Below, piece by piece: positions 1-13,515 of a DNA stretch of 64,000 nt (its first letter is position 1; each line of letters opens with the position of its first letter). The DNA is from Limanda limanda (taxonomy: Eukaryota > Chordata > Actinopteri > Pleuronectiformes > Pleuronectidae). Both the position numbers and the translations under genes were made by a program. A model generated the notes under the pieces. That model saw nothing but the letters and a program-made list of their open reading frames with translations, searched no databases and was not told where the DNA came from. The stretch spans positions 23,573,893 through 23,637,892 of the forward strand of contig NC_083644.1 of assembly GCF_963576545.1 (NCBI RefSeq), given 5' to 3'.

Positions 1-2057
1 TCTCCCGAATTTGGTGCCTGCTTTTTTTTAAGTCAAGGCACTTAAAACAACATACAGGTAAGTGAACAGAAACATTAGATTTTAGAGGCCTGTTCAGTAT
101 CACCTGTTTTTTATTTTGAAATGGTGTCATTTCAAAGGTTCTCCAAAACTTGTGCAATAAATGTGTTGTTTTGATTGACGTGCTTTCTTGCCGGCAGTGG
201 GTGATGGTCATGATCTCTGACTGAAATCTTTGTCTGTATCTTCTATGTGTATGACTCTTTGCCTTTTCACCAGGAAATATTTGCTGTTGTGTTTTTAATA
301 GTTTTTATGTCTGTGAACCCCCTCACTCGATCGCTGTGAATCCAGAAGGTGAACTCCTGCAGTGTTTTCACATCGGATTCTCCTGACTTTTTGTAGACTT
401 TTCACTAGGGGTCCAGGTGGAGAAAGTCAGCAGATAATCTGGAGGCTCTCACTCGGACATTTGCGTTCACACATGCACGTAAACGTAAAGTTTGCTAATA
501 TTAGCTACCTTACTCTACTGATCATATCCAGACCAAGTCAGTCTGTAGCTGCAAAAGTGCACCGACATTAACAAGGGTGTGTTTTTTTCTTAAACATTCA
601 TGTTTTTGATTTGTAGATGGCCGTTTATGTATTTCTTTCTTTTAGATGTATGACTTCATCAGATGAAGAAGGTGAATACCATTTTTTATATTTGACACAA
701 TTTATAACACTGAACCACGGAAAGAATTATTTCACTACGGTAGGCCCTGAATCGTCTCCACCCTTTAAAATACTGAGATCATACATCATTTCATGTATGA
801 AGGGCAAATTTCCAAATCAATTACATCCTGTGACGCAAACATTTGTATTTCACCAAGGAGATCAGTGTACATAGCAGCAACATTATATAACTACTAGCGA
901 CTGGATTAATGAAAAAAGAGATTATTAACGGACCATGAGAAACAGATGCGCTATACTCTCAGAACAGCTAAAACATATTGTGTTCCATGTGCAAGAGCAG
1001 TTCTTCAAAGGTGATGGAAAATATAAGTCCTCTCGACATAATACTAATTCTTCTAGATATGCACTCAAAAATACTTATTACAGTTAATCTATAGGCACCA
1101 CTTGATCCGGTAACAGAAGTCTGGAAAAGGTATTTCCTGTGAATAATTCATCTTCTGTTGACCTTTTCTTAGCAGAAATCATTTATAGGATAGAGTTATT
1201 ACTTCAGCCCTTCTTATATGTAGCCTTAATATAGATGTCTGAGTCTATAAACACTGTACGCATACAAAGTGACCTCTTTCATCTCGGAGCCGTGATTGTG
1301 ATGTTAACGGCTTGGCAAATGAACATGACACCCAGGGTGACACAGGGATTACTTGTTCTATATTTAGTGTTTATGTACATGAATATTGGCAGGACAACTC
1401 TGTACATGTGACACACACACACAGGGATACAGTGATAATAACACAGATCTCCAGCACAGAACACATTTACAAGATGGGCTCTAGAGCAAACACTGGCTGA
1501 GATACATAAGGGAATGTCTGAACTACGACAGCTTCCTCATAAAACTGGAATTTCCTCGTAACAGTTATTATTGTCATCAATAAAAACAGACAATCAAAAA
1601 GAGAGACAAAAAAGTATAAAATAATTTAAAATCTTTCTAAAACATGTAGTGGATATGCAGCAAGAGATTTATACAATACAGGCAGCGACTGTATCTCCTC
1701 TGGTCAAGGTGATTTGAAACTGAAGGAACAGACAAATATGACAAACAAAAGCAAGTATCATGCAGCAACAGAGAAACATACAACGTGAAAGATGATCTTC
1801 TTTGTAGTTCTGCCTCCCCGGTGGCAACATGATGTCAGGTCGACAAGCCTGGTAACAAAGCAGCTCACGCTATGGGCCGCCCAGACGTGCCTCAATGAAA
1901 TGTAAACATAAATATACAGGTGGATATCTCTCTCTACAAACAGTTCAGTCACTGCCACAGGCCCATCAGCTGTGTGAGTAGTCAGTCTGTATACACTCCT
2001 TAGTAGAATATCACTTAGAGTTAAATAAACTTATTTAATATATATATTTATAATAGA
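1..2057. other. Intergenic DNA downstream of ndnf
   Basis: No exon is visible on either strand. The short open frames have neither family resemblance nor flanking splice sites. The right part probably holds ndnf 3' UTR if transcription runs past the first AATAAA, but no end can be fixed. AT-rich, with a short CA run near 1411-1422. Confidence 0.6.
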
Positions 2058-2063
2058 TTTATT
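2058..2063 (-). terminator. Possible ndnf polyadenylation signal
   Basis: TTTATT on the plus strand reads AATAAA on the ndnf strand. It lies only about 15 nt after the TAA stop at 2078-2080, so using it would give an unusually short 3' UTR. A weaker downstream signal may be used instead. Confidence 0.35.
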
Positions 2064-2077
2064 CTTTACAGAGTCAT

Positions 2078-5000
2078 TTAGCAGTATTTCCTTGTTTTCA
2101 CCAGTTTGCTCTGGTATTTCACTGAGTGGCCACTGTGTCCCACCACGTAAACGTCCAGCAGGTAGGTCTTGCCTGGCTCCATACCTGTGATGGTCTCTGT
2201 AGTCACAGCTTTCTGCAGGTTTGGGCTGTGGAAGTACTTGCACAGGACCTTCTCTGACTTCCTGCGGGTCTCTGGCCCGGCACACTGGTTTTGTTCCCGG
2301 CGTCTCTGCTCCTCGCCATAATTATCAGCCACCTCTTTGCGGTAAATGCAGAATTTATTGCGGTCCTGCGTGCCCAGCCAGGCCACGGTGACGGAGGAGC
2401 AGGTGCGCAGCTTGTCAAAGGCCTTGATGCGTGTATCCTCTGGAAGTGAAGGGAATGGCTGCTTGCTGCTGGGTCTTGTACTGGCCAGTACCTTCAAAGT
2501 GGAGGCTCCTTTCCTGCTGCCTCTCAAACGGATCAGGTACTTGGCTTTTGGTTTTCCCCGCAATTGAAACTGCCGTACCCCCTCAACGTTCTGGGAGAGA
2601 AGCAGCTTTCCATCACGCCTCACCTGCACCTGCACAGCGTCCAGACATGTGTGGACAAACAAGGTGAACCTCTGATGGGAGGACACTGGAGCAAAGCGCA
2701 GAAACTTACTGCCTTTTCTCTTGATGAAAACATCCGATACTTTGCCGTCTTTCAGCTCCACTGTCTTCTGACGAGCTTCCTCTTTAGTGCGGGCAAAAGT
2801 ACCCACGTATGCTGTGCTGGTGTTGGTGGCAGAATTCACGGCAAACACATCAAAGTAGTACTGTGTGTCTGGTTTCAGATCGGACACAGTGAAAATGTTT
2901 TTATTGCCAATGCACAACTTTTGAATGTCTGATGTTTTGGGCTTCACTGTGTACGCCCGGGAGATCTTGTTACTTGTGAGGCCTCGATCTTTGCCAAAAC
3001 CATTGTCAGAGGGAACAAAGCCAAAGTGCATAAAGTCAAATGGGCTAAAGTCTCTCCCAGGCTTTGGAGCCAGCATGAAGGCATCGTCAGAGCTGATCTT
3101 AGCTTCAGCAGCGCACATGCTCTTGAAATTGTGCTCCTTGTTGATTACTACACAATACTGGACAGGCTGGCCCATCAGAGAGCTTGTAGGCGTAGGCTTC
3201 CAGGCCAGGGTGACAGTGGTACGGCCCAGAGCAGTCACATCAACCCGAGGGTCGTAGGGCAGCTCCGGGTACGGCTGGTCAGACTCTGGAGTTGTGGTGG
3301 CGTACACCTTGAAGTTGCTGTCTTTCTCTGTGGACAGCAGATCCAGCTGGTAGAGGCCAGAGGGCGTACTGGTGGCCACATACGCCTCCACATCGTTACC
3401 CTTGTAGGTGAAGAGCTCCGTCCCTTCGTCTACGGTCACCTGCTGTTTCTGCTGGTCAAGGGGTTCAGGCTCTCCTGGAAAACAAATGGCCAACACGTTA
3501 ATGTTACAAATTTTTACAATGTTGACAGATGTGTTTTGTAATGACCAATATTTTTCCTCTTTCTCATTTTATTTTGTCTTTGATTAAAAGCCACATCCTC
3601 CCATACTAAAAACATCTCTTTAGTAGTTGATCCTGTGAGGTTCCAATGGAGCTCTGCAAACCTCACGGACGATTAGCCCTTCACATGGCAGCCATGTTTT
3701 CACTCCAAACATCCCCAAAGCCAGCACTCACTGAGCCTTTCAGGGGAGCTGCGTTAGAAAGAGGCGCATTGTAGCGTCCACATGTGAGAGACAGTCTGAG
3801 CTCTCACTGAGCAAGAAACCATAATATTATGTTTGTCAACCAGAGAGTGTGCTCAGAAAAATACTAAAAATTAATGCTCAAAGACCACCAGAGATATTTA
3901 GCAAAAAGAGCTGCATGGACAGGAAGAAGTTCACTTCTTCTTGTAAAGTCTTGTAAAGTGCCAATAGATTTGCCTGTGTCGGGTCCAAACTTATCATTAT
4001 TCTCCTACTTCAGGATGAATTATTTTCTCTTGAGGCAAAGTACATGTCTTCAACCTTGCAACTACCCAATAAATCATTTTGTGATATTTGATTTGACAGG
4101 AGCACAGACACATATGCAGGTGCTGGTGTATTGACATTCAAATATATGCTACACTCAAAACCACCACTTTAGTAATTTGGCATGATCTGATGCTGAAAGA
4201 ACAACGTCCAGATGGAGAAAGTTGAATGTGAGGCAGAAGAAAGGAAAAAAAGGAAAGTAAAAGAGGAAGGAAGGAAGACAGACAGACAGACAGAGAGCAG
4301 CCACATTTACCTTAAGAAGACCAAGACAGCTTAAATAAAAGGGATGTAATGGCTTTGATTCACTAGGATGACTAGAGTAGGGCCCTGCTCTAAAATTATA
4401 GACGTCAGCTTGGGCCGAGTCAGACATCATAAGTGGTCAGACTAGACACTACGACTGACTTAATTAAAACCCACCAAAACACAAAGCCTAACATCACTGT
4501 GTCAGTTAATTGTGGTTGGTGGATAGTGATATTTCCGCATAACATGTCATTAACCTCTTCCACTGCTGTCTGATGTCAATTATACCTGATCCCTCTCCGC
4601 TGGCCTCTTCTGGCAGCTCCTGCAGAGTGAGTTTCCACTCCAGAGGAGCATCACAAGGTGTCACGGTCACAGACAGGGGTGTGTTGTCTTCCTCCACCAC
4701 AAAGTAGTACCTGTAAAATGATAGGCCTGATATGAGCACCAGCATTCATGTTTCATCATAGCTTGACGTTAACCTAAATAATGTGTGGGCTTAATGGGTG
4801 AGCAGCCTGCTGGAGACTGTCGCACTCAGTGATATTACTGTTCCACCGACCTTGGTCTCTGTCCCTCTGAGCAGATAGACACTCAATTACGCAAGAATGA
4901 CTTTCTCATCTATTATTTAGTTTTTGCATCAACATAATAGATCATTTTACAGAGGAACATCTGATGTTCCCTATCTGCTTACAGTAAGTGGCCATCAGCA

Positions 5001-5337
5001 AGTTTAATGTTTCCCTCTGTGATTGTTATGGATCAGTCAGCGATGGAAGGTGGATTTAGGTCCTTTTTGTCCTCATAACAAAATGGAAACAGTTTCTAAT
5101 GACTGCGATTAAGGAGTCTGTGTTGCTTTGTAGAGCACTCACCTTTTAGGTGTGTCCCTGAAGAGGTAGCCACTGATCTCAGCTCCGTCCGGGATGACAG
5201 AGGAGTCGTGGAACAGCGTCTTGTCTCTGATCTGCATCTGGAAGAGGCCTTCATCTCTCGTGGGTAGCTTCTGGGCCACAACCCCCAGCCCCAGCAGCAC
5301 CAGCAGGACCGCACTCCAACCTTTACACTGTCCCATT
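2078..5337 (-). CDS. ndnf: Neuron-derived neurotrophic factor (NDNF)
   Basis: Secreted, heparin-binding-type glycoprotein known in mammals to support neurons, endothelial cells and GnRH neuron migration. Coding exons on the minus strand are 5143-5337 (ATG at 5334-5336), 4586-4710 and 2078-3474. Phases 2, 1 and stop close to 571 residues, against 568 in human. The first ~21 residues form a signal peptide (MGQCKGWSAVLLVLLGLGVV). Then come the conserved block QKLPTRDEGLFQMQIRDKTL, a first fibronectin III domain at roughly residues 185-330 (DPRVDVTALGRTTVTLAWKP) and a second at roughly 440-571, ending KTRKYC. Identity to the recalled human protein is very high throughout. The first coding exon has one untranslated base before the ATG, with a strong acceptor (CTTTTTCTTTCAG). 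The 5' UTR must therefore be in a distant exon; a candidate ends at 10574. Confidence 0.96.
3475..4585 (-). other. ndnf intron 3 (last intron)
   Basis: Intron between coding exons two and three. It starts with GTATAA on the minus strand and ends TTTTCCAG. A purine-rich run with GGAA and GACA repeats lies at 4225-4292. No further exon seen. Confidence 0.85.
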
Positions 5338-8300
5338 CTGAAAGAAAAAGATAATGACTTAATTTACATAGTAAGATACGCCCTGCACTGGCTGTCAGTT
5401 TATTATTAATGATGTTTTACATATTTATATCTGATTCCGTTACTGAGGTATTAATTTCTTCATTAAGTAAGTTTTACATTTAAGGAAAATTACTTATTTG
5501 TTTTCTTTCTAATACTTAGATGAGGATAATGATACCACTCTAAATATGGAGCTACATTCACAGGTTAGTTAGTTTAGCTTCGCATAAAGACAAGACAACG
5601 GTTAACCTTGACATGTGGGGTGTACCGACTCTCAGCAAGGACTCAAGTTAGCATACTTCCTAAAATGTCAAACCATTTCCTTTGAAAAAAAAGAAAGAAA
5701 GCTTTGATAAAAAAACATAAATGTGCAAAATTTTGAATTAAGTTCCTTTTGGAGAGAACTATTGTAGCGGTTTCTCCCTTTTTCCAGTCTTTATGCAATG
5801 CTCAGCTCAGCTAATTGGCTCCTGGTTGTAGCTTCATATTTAGCATACAGACATGAGAATTATTGTTATTATTACTGTCATCTCATGCAACTATTTACTG
5901 TTAAACACACATGTGTATTTCTCAAAACTTTTAACGATTGAGTTATGTATTGCAAATGTCTATGTTTGCCTTTGGAGGTCTCAATAACTTTTGATGTAAA
6001 TTATTCTTAATGACATGTTTTTGGCCTCACCTCATTTTGGAACCTAAATGAAAAATTCTGCTTCACATTTTCTTTGCACTTCTTGTTTTACGTTTTGAAG
6101 TTTTTACCTCAATTAACATTTGACATTTAACCTGGACGACAACCCACACACCATCTGTGAGCCAATCAATGACTGAGAGACAAAGAGTGAAGGGAGTGAA
6201 TGAGTACCCCCGGCCATAGGGTGGAAGGAGGGATTAGGTTTAAACACTTGTGTGAAGGAGAAGACGTTTCCTTGGAGCGACATGGAACCGCACTATTTCA
6301 TAAAACTCTTAACACAAAAATCCCCAAATCCATGTCGTTTAACTTTTATTGACGCAAACATAAAAGTGTCTGGTGGCTGGGATAGAGCCGTGGCTCAGGA
6401 CAAGGTGCAGCTGACTGTGGCTTTGAGCCTCTCATGTATCCCCTGTCTATTGATTTGTGCCCCATTGATTGCAGCTGATGGGAACGCCAAATCCCTGGTG
6501 ATTTAATCAGCGTAATGATAGCAGATTAGCCAGATACTTTACTGCCATTTACTGCAAGCGAGATGGTGTCCTTTTAATGACCCCTCTCCCTTTCTCTGCT
6601 CACCCTCCCTTATCTGTCTCTTTCCCTTGATCATGGTTTTTTTTTTCATCAACAAATAATCCCTTTCTCTTTCACACATACACACATGGCCCTCCCTTGC
6701 GCTCTGTCATTACATTTTGCTCCCCCCTCCTCCCCTTTTTCGCCTTAATAAACAGATAAGCAAAACCAGAGGACGCTCATGCTTGGACCAACTTCCCCTT
6801 TACAAACATGGCTTCATTTCTACATTGTGGTCCTTTCAAAACACAAGCAGGGGGAAAAGGCCTTGACAGCTCCGTCTGTGCTTGCGTCTGAGCCCAGCCT
6901 CCCGTTGTACTGCCAGACTTCAGAGAGCAAAAGGAAAGCCGCCTAAGTGGCACTTTGAGGTTTGACTCACACAGAGAGTGGAGATCCTTATCGCCTCGGC
7001 TTGTCTCATTCCACTTCAGAAGCGTGTCAGTCGGAACAAAGACGTGTCTATTAATACTCACGACAGCGCTGGAGGTGGTATGTACTGGGCTGTTCAGAGC
7101 TGTCTTTCATTCCAGCATCCCCAAACAGCACGCGGACACAGCGAGGACCCCCGTCCCCCTGGCCAGCTCCGTCCACCACACTGAGGCCATTACACTTAAC
7201 GTCTGCTATCACTCATACAGGAAGGGGTTTTATCACCACTGTCATTAGCACATTAGATGTGTGCTTTCAATGTGCTCCTCACATGAGACGCTGCTGATTT
7301 AAACCCCATGTCTGAGCCCTCGACTTCCCCCACATGCACCAAAGCACTCAGTATGTTTTTACAGTACTCACTGGGCATCTGAATATTACAGCAGTTGTGT
7401 CGGGTCACTGTGGTTGCATGGACCAGTGCAGAGTCAACATGGTCACACAGCCTGCGCTGGATCTGCTTTTACATGCGGCCATGCACCGTTCTCATGCCAC
7501 AGAGTTCCCTTACCAAAATATCACATCAAAAACAGCTGCATCTGGAACAAATAAAGGCTAATGTTTAATTAGAATGGGGAAGAATGCATGATCGCAATTT
7601 GAGGAACGGGTAATTTTAAGGCAAGGTCACCCGCAGTCTTGTCAACTTTGTTTTGCTGTTGCTTTTTATCTGTTTACTTACACAGTTATAGCTTTTTGTT
7701 TCATTTTTAGTGCAATTAACAAAGCATTTTGGTTAGAAAACATCCTGTATATGCATGTTGTCAAGCTGTGGAATCTGGAGAGCTGTGAAATGGGACGAGG
7801 GGGGGAAATGGAAGTACATCCTGATGGCCGTTTTAGACACAATCTGAGCTATGGCCCCCCCTTCATTTGAATTTATACGACTAGCAGCTTTAACCAGCGG
7901 TTATTATAAGGAAATAGTGGGTAAATGGAAAACAAAAAGTTCACATTATTGTCTTTACATCTCCCAGATGGATAAAAAATGTTCTATGACATTCAACTGC
8001 AAAATGAAAGTCATTCACCATCCACTGATAATTTAAGCAAAAATATGAATTACTTCCAACTATAAGATTGCGTTTTTTGTCCACCTGATTGTGCATGTAT
8101 CCCGCACATATATACTTAAATGTTTGTGCACCAAACTGCCTCTGACCTCCCGTCTCTCCCGTCTCTCCCCCTCTCTCTCCCCTCACTTTGTTTAGCCCGT
8201 CTCCCTCTCCTTCCCTCCAGCTCCTTGTCAAGATGGATAAGACTCTTGCCTGCTGCCACATGGAGCTCATTAACAGAACGGGAGGGAATAAAAGACAGTT

Positions 8301-10268
8301 TAATTTCAACACAAATAAAGAGACATTTCGGATTCCACCCAACAAGACGCCTGGCAGGGGCTCGCGGGACCTGAAGCCTCTGTGTGTTTTCTTTAAGGAA
8401 GTTTGAAGGGAGATTTATGTTGGGTCCTTGGTAGCGAACTCCATCACTGCTGTCACTTCAGGGTCAGTGTGGAGTGAGTGCATGGAGAGTGTGGAGGGCT
8501 GGGAGCCCAAGGATGGAACCGCACAGGACCTGGACCTGTTCTATTCGACAGGCCAAACCAGAGCAGGTCTGGTGCTCTTGGACAGCTAAATAGCTCATTA
8601 ATGAATTGGTAGAGACTGTGGTAAAGGCTCGGATCCAAGACTGGAGATTTTTATCTGGTGTGTGTATGTCTATGTGTGTGTGTGTGTGTGTGTCCAAACC
8701 ATGACATTCCTGCACTCGGCTCTGTGTATGAGTCTTAATCATCACTCAGGACCTGTCTACTTGCCATCCACAACATCGCTCACAGTTTGAGTTTCTGAAC
8801 TCTCCACATCATCAAAACCACAAACGCTGGCACAATAGCATGATGGAGAGGAGAGCCCAGTTTCCTCTCCTTCCTCTCACCCTCCCCTCCTCCCCTTCTG
8901 CTTCTTTATAGTCCATCTCTGGGGCTTGTATTTAGCACTGCATCCTGGAATGTCTCTATGTGAGGAAGGGTCAGGTCGCCGGGCCGCTTTCTGCGTTTTC
9001 AAATAGAATTGAGGGTGGGTGGGTGTTGGGGGTGGTGGTGGTGGTGGTGGCTCTGACTGATGTGCTGGCATTGTGGCTGCAAAGGGGCGATTATAGATCA
9101 CAACAGCAAATGCCCCATGGGAAAGTCATCCACCCTGCGCCCATCATCCGGGGCACACATGCACATGTATAGGAAATGAGTCAATCATGATCTCTTATGT
9201 TGTGCTTGGGGGGGAAAGAGAAATAGGGAAAACAGAGGCACAGAAAGGCTGTCCAGCAGCCAGTGTGACCGGGGCTCTGCCTCTGCTTGTGTCCGTCAGA
9301 GGGAGCTTAATGAGGGGCTTTGGAAAAAAATGAATGAGCCCTGGGAGTGGGAGTGCATGGGGTGTGGATGGGCTGCATAATTTAACAAGGAAATAAAAAA
9401 AAGTGCGTCTATAATCTTCCTCCAGTGACTCTGGATGTGTGACAAGGAGAAGGCAGCGTGGAGGAGACTGTATATGCACTTACACTGAAGCCTGTCACTT
9501 CTCTGGACGCGCACGGCTATAGCAACACTGGCGGAATTCTTTCAGCCGGAGAGTTTTCATATGCAAATGACGGTTTAGTTACGGTATGCGACGCAGACCT
9601 TCCCCATTTTAAGACTTTTTTTTTTTGTTCATGATTCATTCTCCTGAGAAAGTAGAAGGGAGGCAGTGCGGCTTCACCCCCGCTACTAAACACAGTTATT
9701 CATGTCCCTGCGCTCCGGGTATGTCTCTCATTAAACACCGACTGAGAGGAGGAAAAACACGGCGCTCACATGGAAACAAATGACAACACGGTCTAAAATG
9801 GCATTGGATGTGTTGCCTGAAACCAAAGATGAACATTTCAACTAAATTAAACAATAATTATTCTCATTAAAAACTCAATTTCTGTGCGTAATGGGCTCGT
9901 ACAGGTGCGTAAAAGCGCCCGTGGGTCACGCAATGAGCCAAATGTAACTAAAGTTCACCGCTTGTGAAGAACTGTGCAGCCACGGACAGGATGCAGCACA
10001 CGGAGATACTATTGATAAATCGCCTTTCCTGGGTGCTCCGGGAGCATGGGAACCCGCGGGAGGCACAAAAGCGAGAGGGTTTTCCAAAGTTCACCAGTTT
10101 CACGGATCCTCACCAGCGCCGCGCCATGCGCTGGGCTCCACGACAGCCCACATCGAAATCACCGAAAATTAAAAGAGCATGTGAGCCCGGGCTGGATTCA
10201 GATGTGTTTGAAACTTTTAACTTCCCGGAGTTGTAAACCGCAAAATCTCTTCCCCTCGCTCGCTCGGT

Positions 10269-10364
<96 letters not shown>

Positions 10365-10573
10365 CTGTCTCTGGCAGACGTTTCAAAGACGTTACTGGAG
10401 GAGTCTCTGGATTTTTTTTGTTGGTGTGTGGGGATTATCTGAACATTCAAAAAGAAATTAGTAGAAGAAAGGTTAAAGAACACGAGGGGGGAGGTTTTTC
10501 TCTAAACCCATAATTTCTAGAAACTGGATCAGAAGCAGAGAGAAGATCGTGCGAAATACAAAAGTGTTCTTAC
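5338..10573 (-). other. ndnf intron 1
   Basis: Inferred 5.2-kb intron between the non-coding first exon and the first coding exon. It is not obviously repeat-derived at 6380-6540 and 6780-7260, which are GC-balanced and contain homeodomain-like TAATGA and TTAATCA sites. An octamer ATGCAAAT is at about 9561-9568. It also holds GT (8657-8693), GGT (9012-9050) and TC (10274-10356) simple repeats. No exon seen. Confidence 0.6.
10274..10356. repeat. (TC)n microsatellite
   Basis: About 41 uninterrupted TC units, followed by a short GT run. It lies about 220 bp inside intron 1 from the putative ndnf first exon, so on the gene strand it is a (GA)n tract beside the promoter. Confidence 0.97.
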
Positions 10574-10960
10574 CTTGCGGGAGATGAAACGGCGAGGTTA
10601 TGTGAAGGGTCTTGTTCTTAAACCACTCTGATATCACCAGGTTTTTTTTTTTTTTTTAAATAGGTGCCTTCAAAATGAATCAAACTGAAAGAAAAACGAA
10701 AACACAAGTTGTCCTCTGCAGCGTCCAGTAGTTTCCCCCAGTTTCCACTTCTATTGTTGGTGCCTATCAAGCGGATTAGGCGACTGCTCTGGTGCGTGTT
10801 TGCAGTTTCCTTGCGGATTGAACTGGTCCGTGGTGGGCTGGAGTGTGAGTGTGTGTGTTGATTGTGTGTGTCTGTGTGTGTGTGTGTGTGCTGAGTGGGG
10901 ATCCTGAGTGCTGGCAGTGCGTCCCTCCCCTGCCGCGCCGCTGCTATTGAAACCTCCGCT
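10574..10960 (-). other. ndnf: Putative non-coding first exon and promoter of ndnf
   Basis: On the minus strand a strong donor, CCCGCAAG followed by GTAAGA, ends an exon at 10574. The donor is needed because the first coding exon begins one base before its ATG. The surrounding 10.6-11.0 kb is richer in CpG than the neighbouring DNA. The transcription start is not determinable; the upper boundary is a guess. No TATA box is evident. Confidence 0.45.
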
Positions 10961-12910
10961 GGATTGGAGGCAGAACTGGTGCGAAACTTCGTCTTCCCTC
11001 TTGTTGAAGACTCCAAGACACAGAACCAGCCCACTCCCTCAGCAGCAGTTAGGAAAAAAAGAAAAGAGGGAAGCAGGGACCAGACAGAGTTAGTCCCCAG
11101 GTTTGACTGCCCCCCCTCAAACCTTAAGCATTTACACCAGAGAAGGAAAAGGAAAACTTGGCACACACTACACACACATCACTTGAATTCTCCACGGTGC
11201 CTGTTGTGTATAATTGTTCAAAGTCTGATCATTTCTGAATTGAACTTGACTTTAAATCTCACAAGGAATAAACCTGAGCTCGACAGACTGTCAGGTGGGA
11301 CCTGAGAGCTGGGGTTCCCCCTCACACGTTTTATTATTGCCCTCTGTTTTCTGCGATGCGCCCTGGAAATTATTACTTTGGGCGAGTGCGCCCTGTGAAA
11401 GTCACGCAACCCTCGGGGCTAATAGGCAAGTTTTATCACGGGCCCTGGAAGCCGTGCACGCACACCACGGTCATGACACACACCTCCTCTGCACAGCAGA
11501 TTTCATGATGGAGAGAAGAGGGGGAAACACAAGTGGAATGTGACTAAAGACTTCACCAATAATGCAAAGTGTGGTGAAGGTCCGGAAACTCCCTGTGAGG
11601 CACCAGGGCTGTTGTCTGTTCCTGTGTTGAACTGAAGCCCAAGGAAGCAAATATTTATCTAAGATAAGAGACACTGACTGTCTCAGAGCTGAATTGGCCC
11701 TAAATTTATGGCTTGATGAGGAGGAGGTGGGAGGTGGGAGGTGGTGGTGGGAGGTGGTGGTGGTGAGGGGGTCCGTGTCTGATGACCAGACAATCTGGAT
11801 TTAGAGGATGCTGCCGTTTCCTGCTGTTTCCTCCCCAGGAGGACCGTCTTTCATGTCACGTCATGTGTGGCTGCACGTTTTCACGCATTTTGCATTTTCA
11901 GGTTGGAGCAAGAAGCTGACATCTTCATCTCCATCACCATCATCATGATTTATTTACATTTACACAAGGAAGGAGGACAACTTGTTCAACTCAGACATTT
12001 GAAATATGTTACGGTCACATTTGTAGCAAGTGGATGAATTTCAAAAGTCACACTTTGTTTCTACAATTTTTGTTTTGTTTATTTAACTCAAAAAGTTATT
12101 TAAAATGATTATGCATTAACCAGCCCATAGTGTTGGTGCTTCTTTAGAAGTGTCCGATCTTCAGCAGACTGCTGCAAGTGAGAGGCTGGACACAGTGTTG
12201 GTGTAACAGCGTCATCTAGCGTCTGCTTTAACAACGCCACAGTGTGTGTTTTTCACTGGCACAGAAATGTTTTTCTTTGACATAAACAGAAATGACTGAA
12301 GAGATTAAAAAAAAGTCAGCATCGTTTGCTGCGCATCAATATATAAAACAGGCTTAAGAAATATTTTTTAAGAATAGTACAAAACAGAGCGATAGACCAC
12401 TGATGTTCACTGGTGTTATTGATGCCTGGGCTCATGGTTAGTGCTGCTGCTGTGACCTTCACATCCTGGGGATTAAAATAGGTGCCAAATTGAATCTGCT
12501 ATTAGCCACATCACCAAGCTGTGAAAACCAATCCCTTCTGGGGACATGTACGCTTTACTCACAATAACACACACACTCTCGCACACACACACACACTGCA
12601 CTGACCAGGCCACATGCCAAAGTCTTGGAAATGTATCCACGCTGAGGGACAGTTTATGGAAGGAGGAGGGGAATAAGGAGGTGGGAAAGGCTCCTGTAAT
12701 GCTAATCCCTCTGCTTTATTTCAGCTCCACTGAAGACATGAAAATAAATCCTGATTTTTAATTTACTGAGGATATTTCACACAAAAAAGCACATTTTCTC
12801 TAGTCAACATGGGACACACATTTTTCATTTGCACCTGGCAGTTTGTGCTGTCTGTCAATGACCAGCTCCACTGCAGCCTTGCTCAATGGTATCTTGATGG
12901 TGGTCAGATG
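10961..12910. other. Upstream flank of ndnf, no gene seen
   Basis: Contains a GGAGGT/GGT-rich tract at about 11717-11776 and a CA run at 12566-12598. Open frames here lack splice signals and family resemblance. Promoter-distal elements are possible but not demonstrable by eye. Confidence 0.55.
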
Positions 12911-13165
12911 TCATCCAGCCATCCATTATCTATTCTGCTTTTCCTTTCAGGGTCGCAGGAGGGGAGATGGAGCCAATCCCTGCTGACATTGGGCGACAGG
13001 TGGGGTGAACCCTGGACAGGTCACCAGTGTATGACAGGGTCAACATACAGAGAAAAACAACCATTCACTCTCACATTCATATACTCACTGTCAATTTAGA
13101 GTCTCCTATCAATGCATGTCTTTGGACTGTGCGAGCTAGAAGACCCGAGAGAACCAGCAAACTAC
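12910..13165 (+). mobile_element. Non-LTR retrotransposon 3' fragment (fish LINE-type)
   Basis: A degenerate copy of a very common teleost repeat. Recognisable blocks are CATCCATTATCTATTCTGCT, AGGGTCGCAGG, GGAGCCAATCCCTGCTGACA, CCCTGGACAGGTCACCAGT, CATTCACTCTCACATTCATA, TCAATTTAGAGTCTC and GCATGTCTTTGGACTG. It is found at the 3' ends of fish LINEs; the exact clade (RTE, L2 or Rex) is not assigned here. Confidence 0.7.
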
Positions 13166-13184
13166 AAAAAAAACTCTGGTGACC

Positions 13185-13515
13185 AGTTTTCGTGATCATT
13201 ACCTTCGCCAAGGAGGTTATGTTTTCATTCACGTTTGACCGCAGCATTACATAAAAAACACTGAATCGATTTTCTTTCAACATGGTGGACCGAGAAAGAA
13301 CCATTCATTTTTCGGCACAGATCTGGACAAAGGGACAGTTTCCTTATGATGGGGTGTTTTATTGTCATTTTCTTAAATTTCTCAAAGAATAAGAATCTTG
13401 AGGAAAAAAACAGATATGTTTAGGGGACTGATATCTGTGAATGAGTCAAATTAGGTGCAGCTTCATTGTATTTAGGGAGACTACTGGGACTTAGTGGAGG
13501 TATGCGCTCATTCAG
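13185..13515 (+). repeat. Dispersed teleost repeat, copy A
   Basis: Begins CCTTCGCCAAGGAGGTTATG and continues through ACTGAATCGATTTTC, ATGGTGGACC, GATATCTGTGAATG and GGTATGCGCTC. The order of blocks is that of a widespread fish interspersed repeat. Two more fragments of the same family are at 33478-33652 (inverted) and 34855-35022. Confidence 0.7.

Noticed and set aside
10046..10513. 155-residue ORF with a long LS repeat, and antisense ORFs with RE repeats
   Set aside because: Product of the (TC)n microsatellite read in frame; no splice or family support.
10895..11305. 136-residue plus-strand ORF upstream of ndnf
   Set aside because: Lies over the inferred ndnf promoter; no splice sites or family resemblance.
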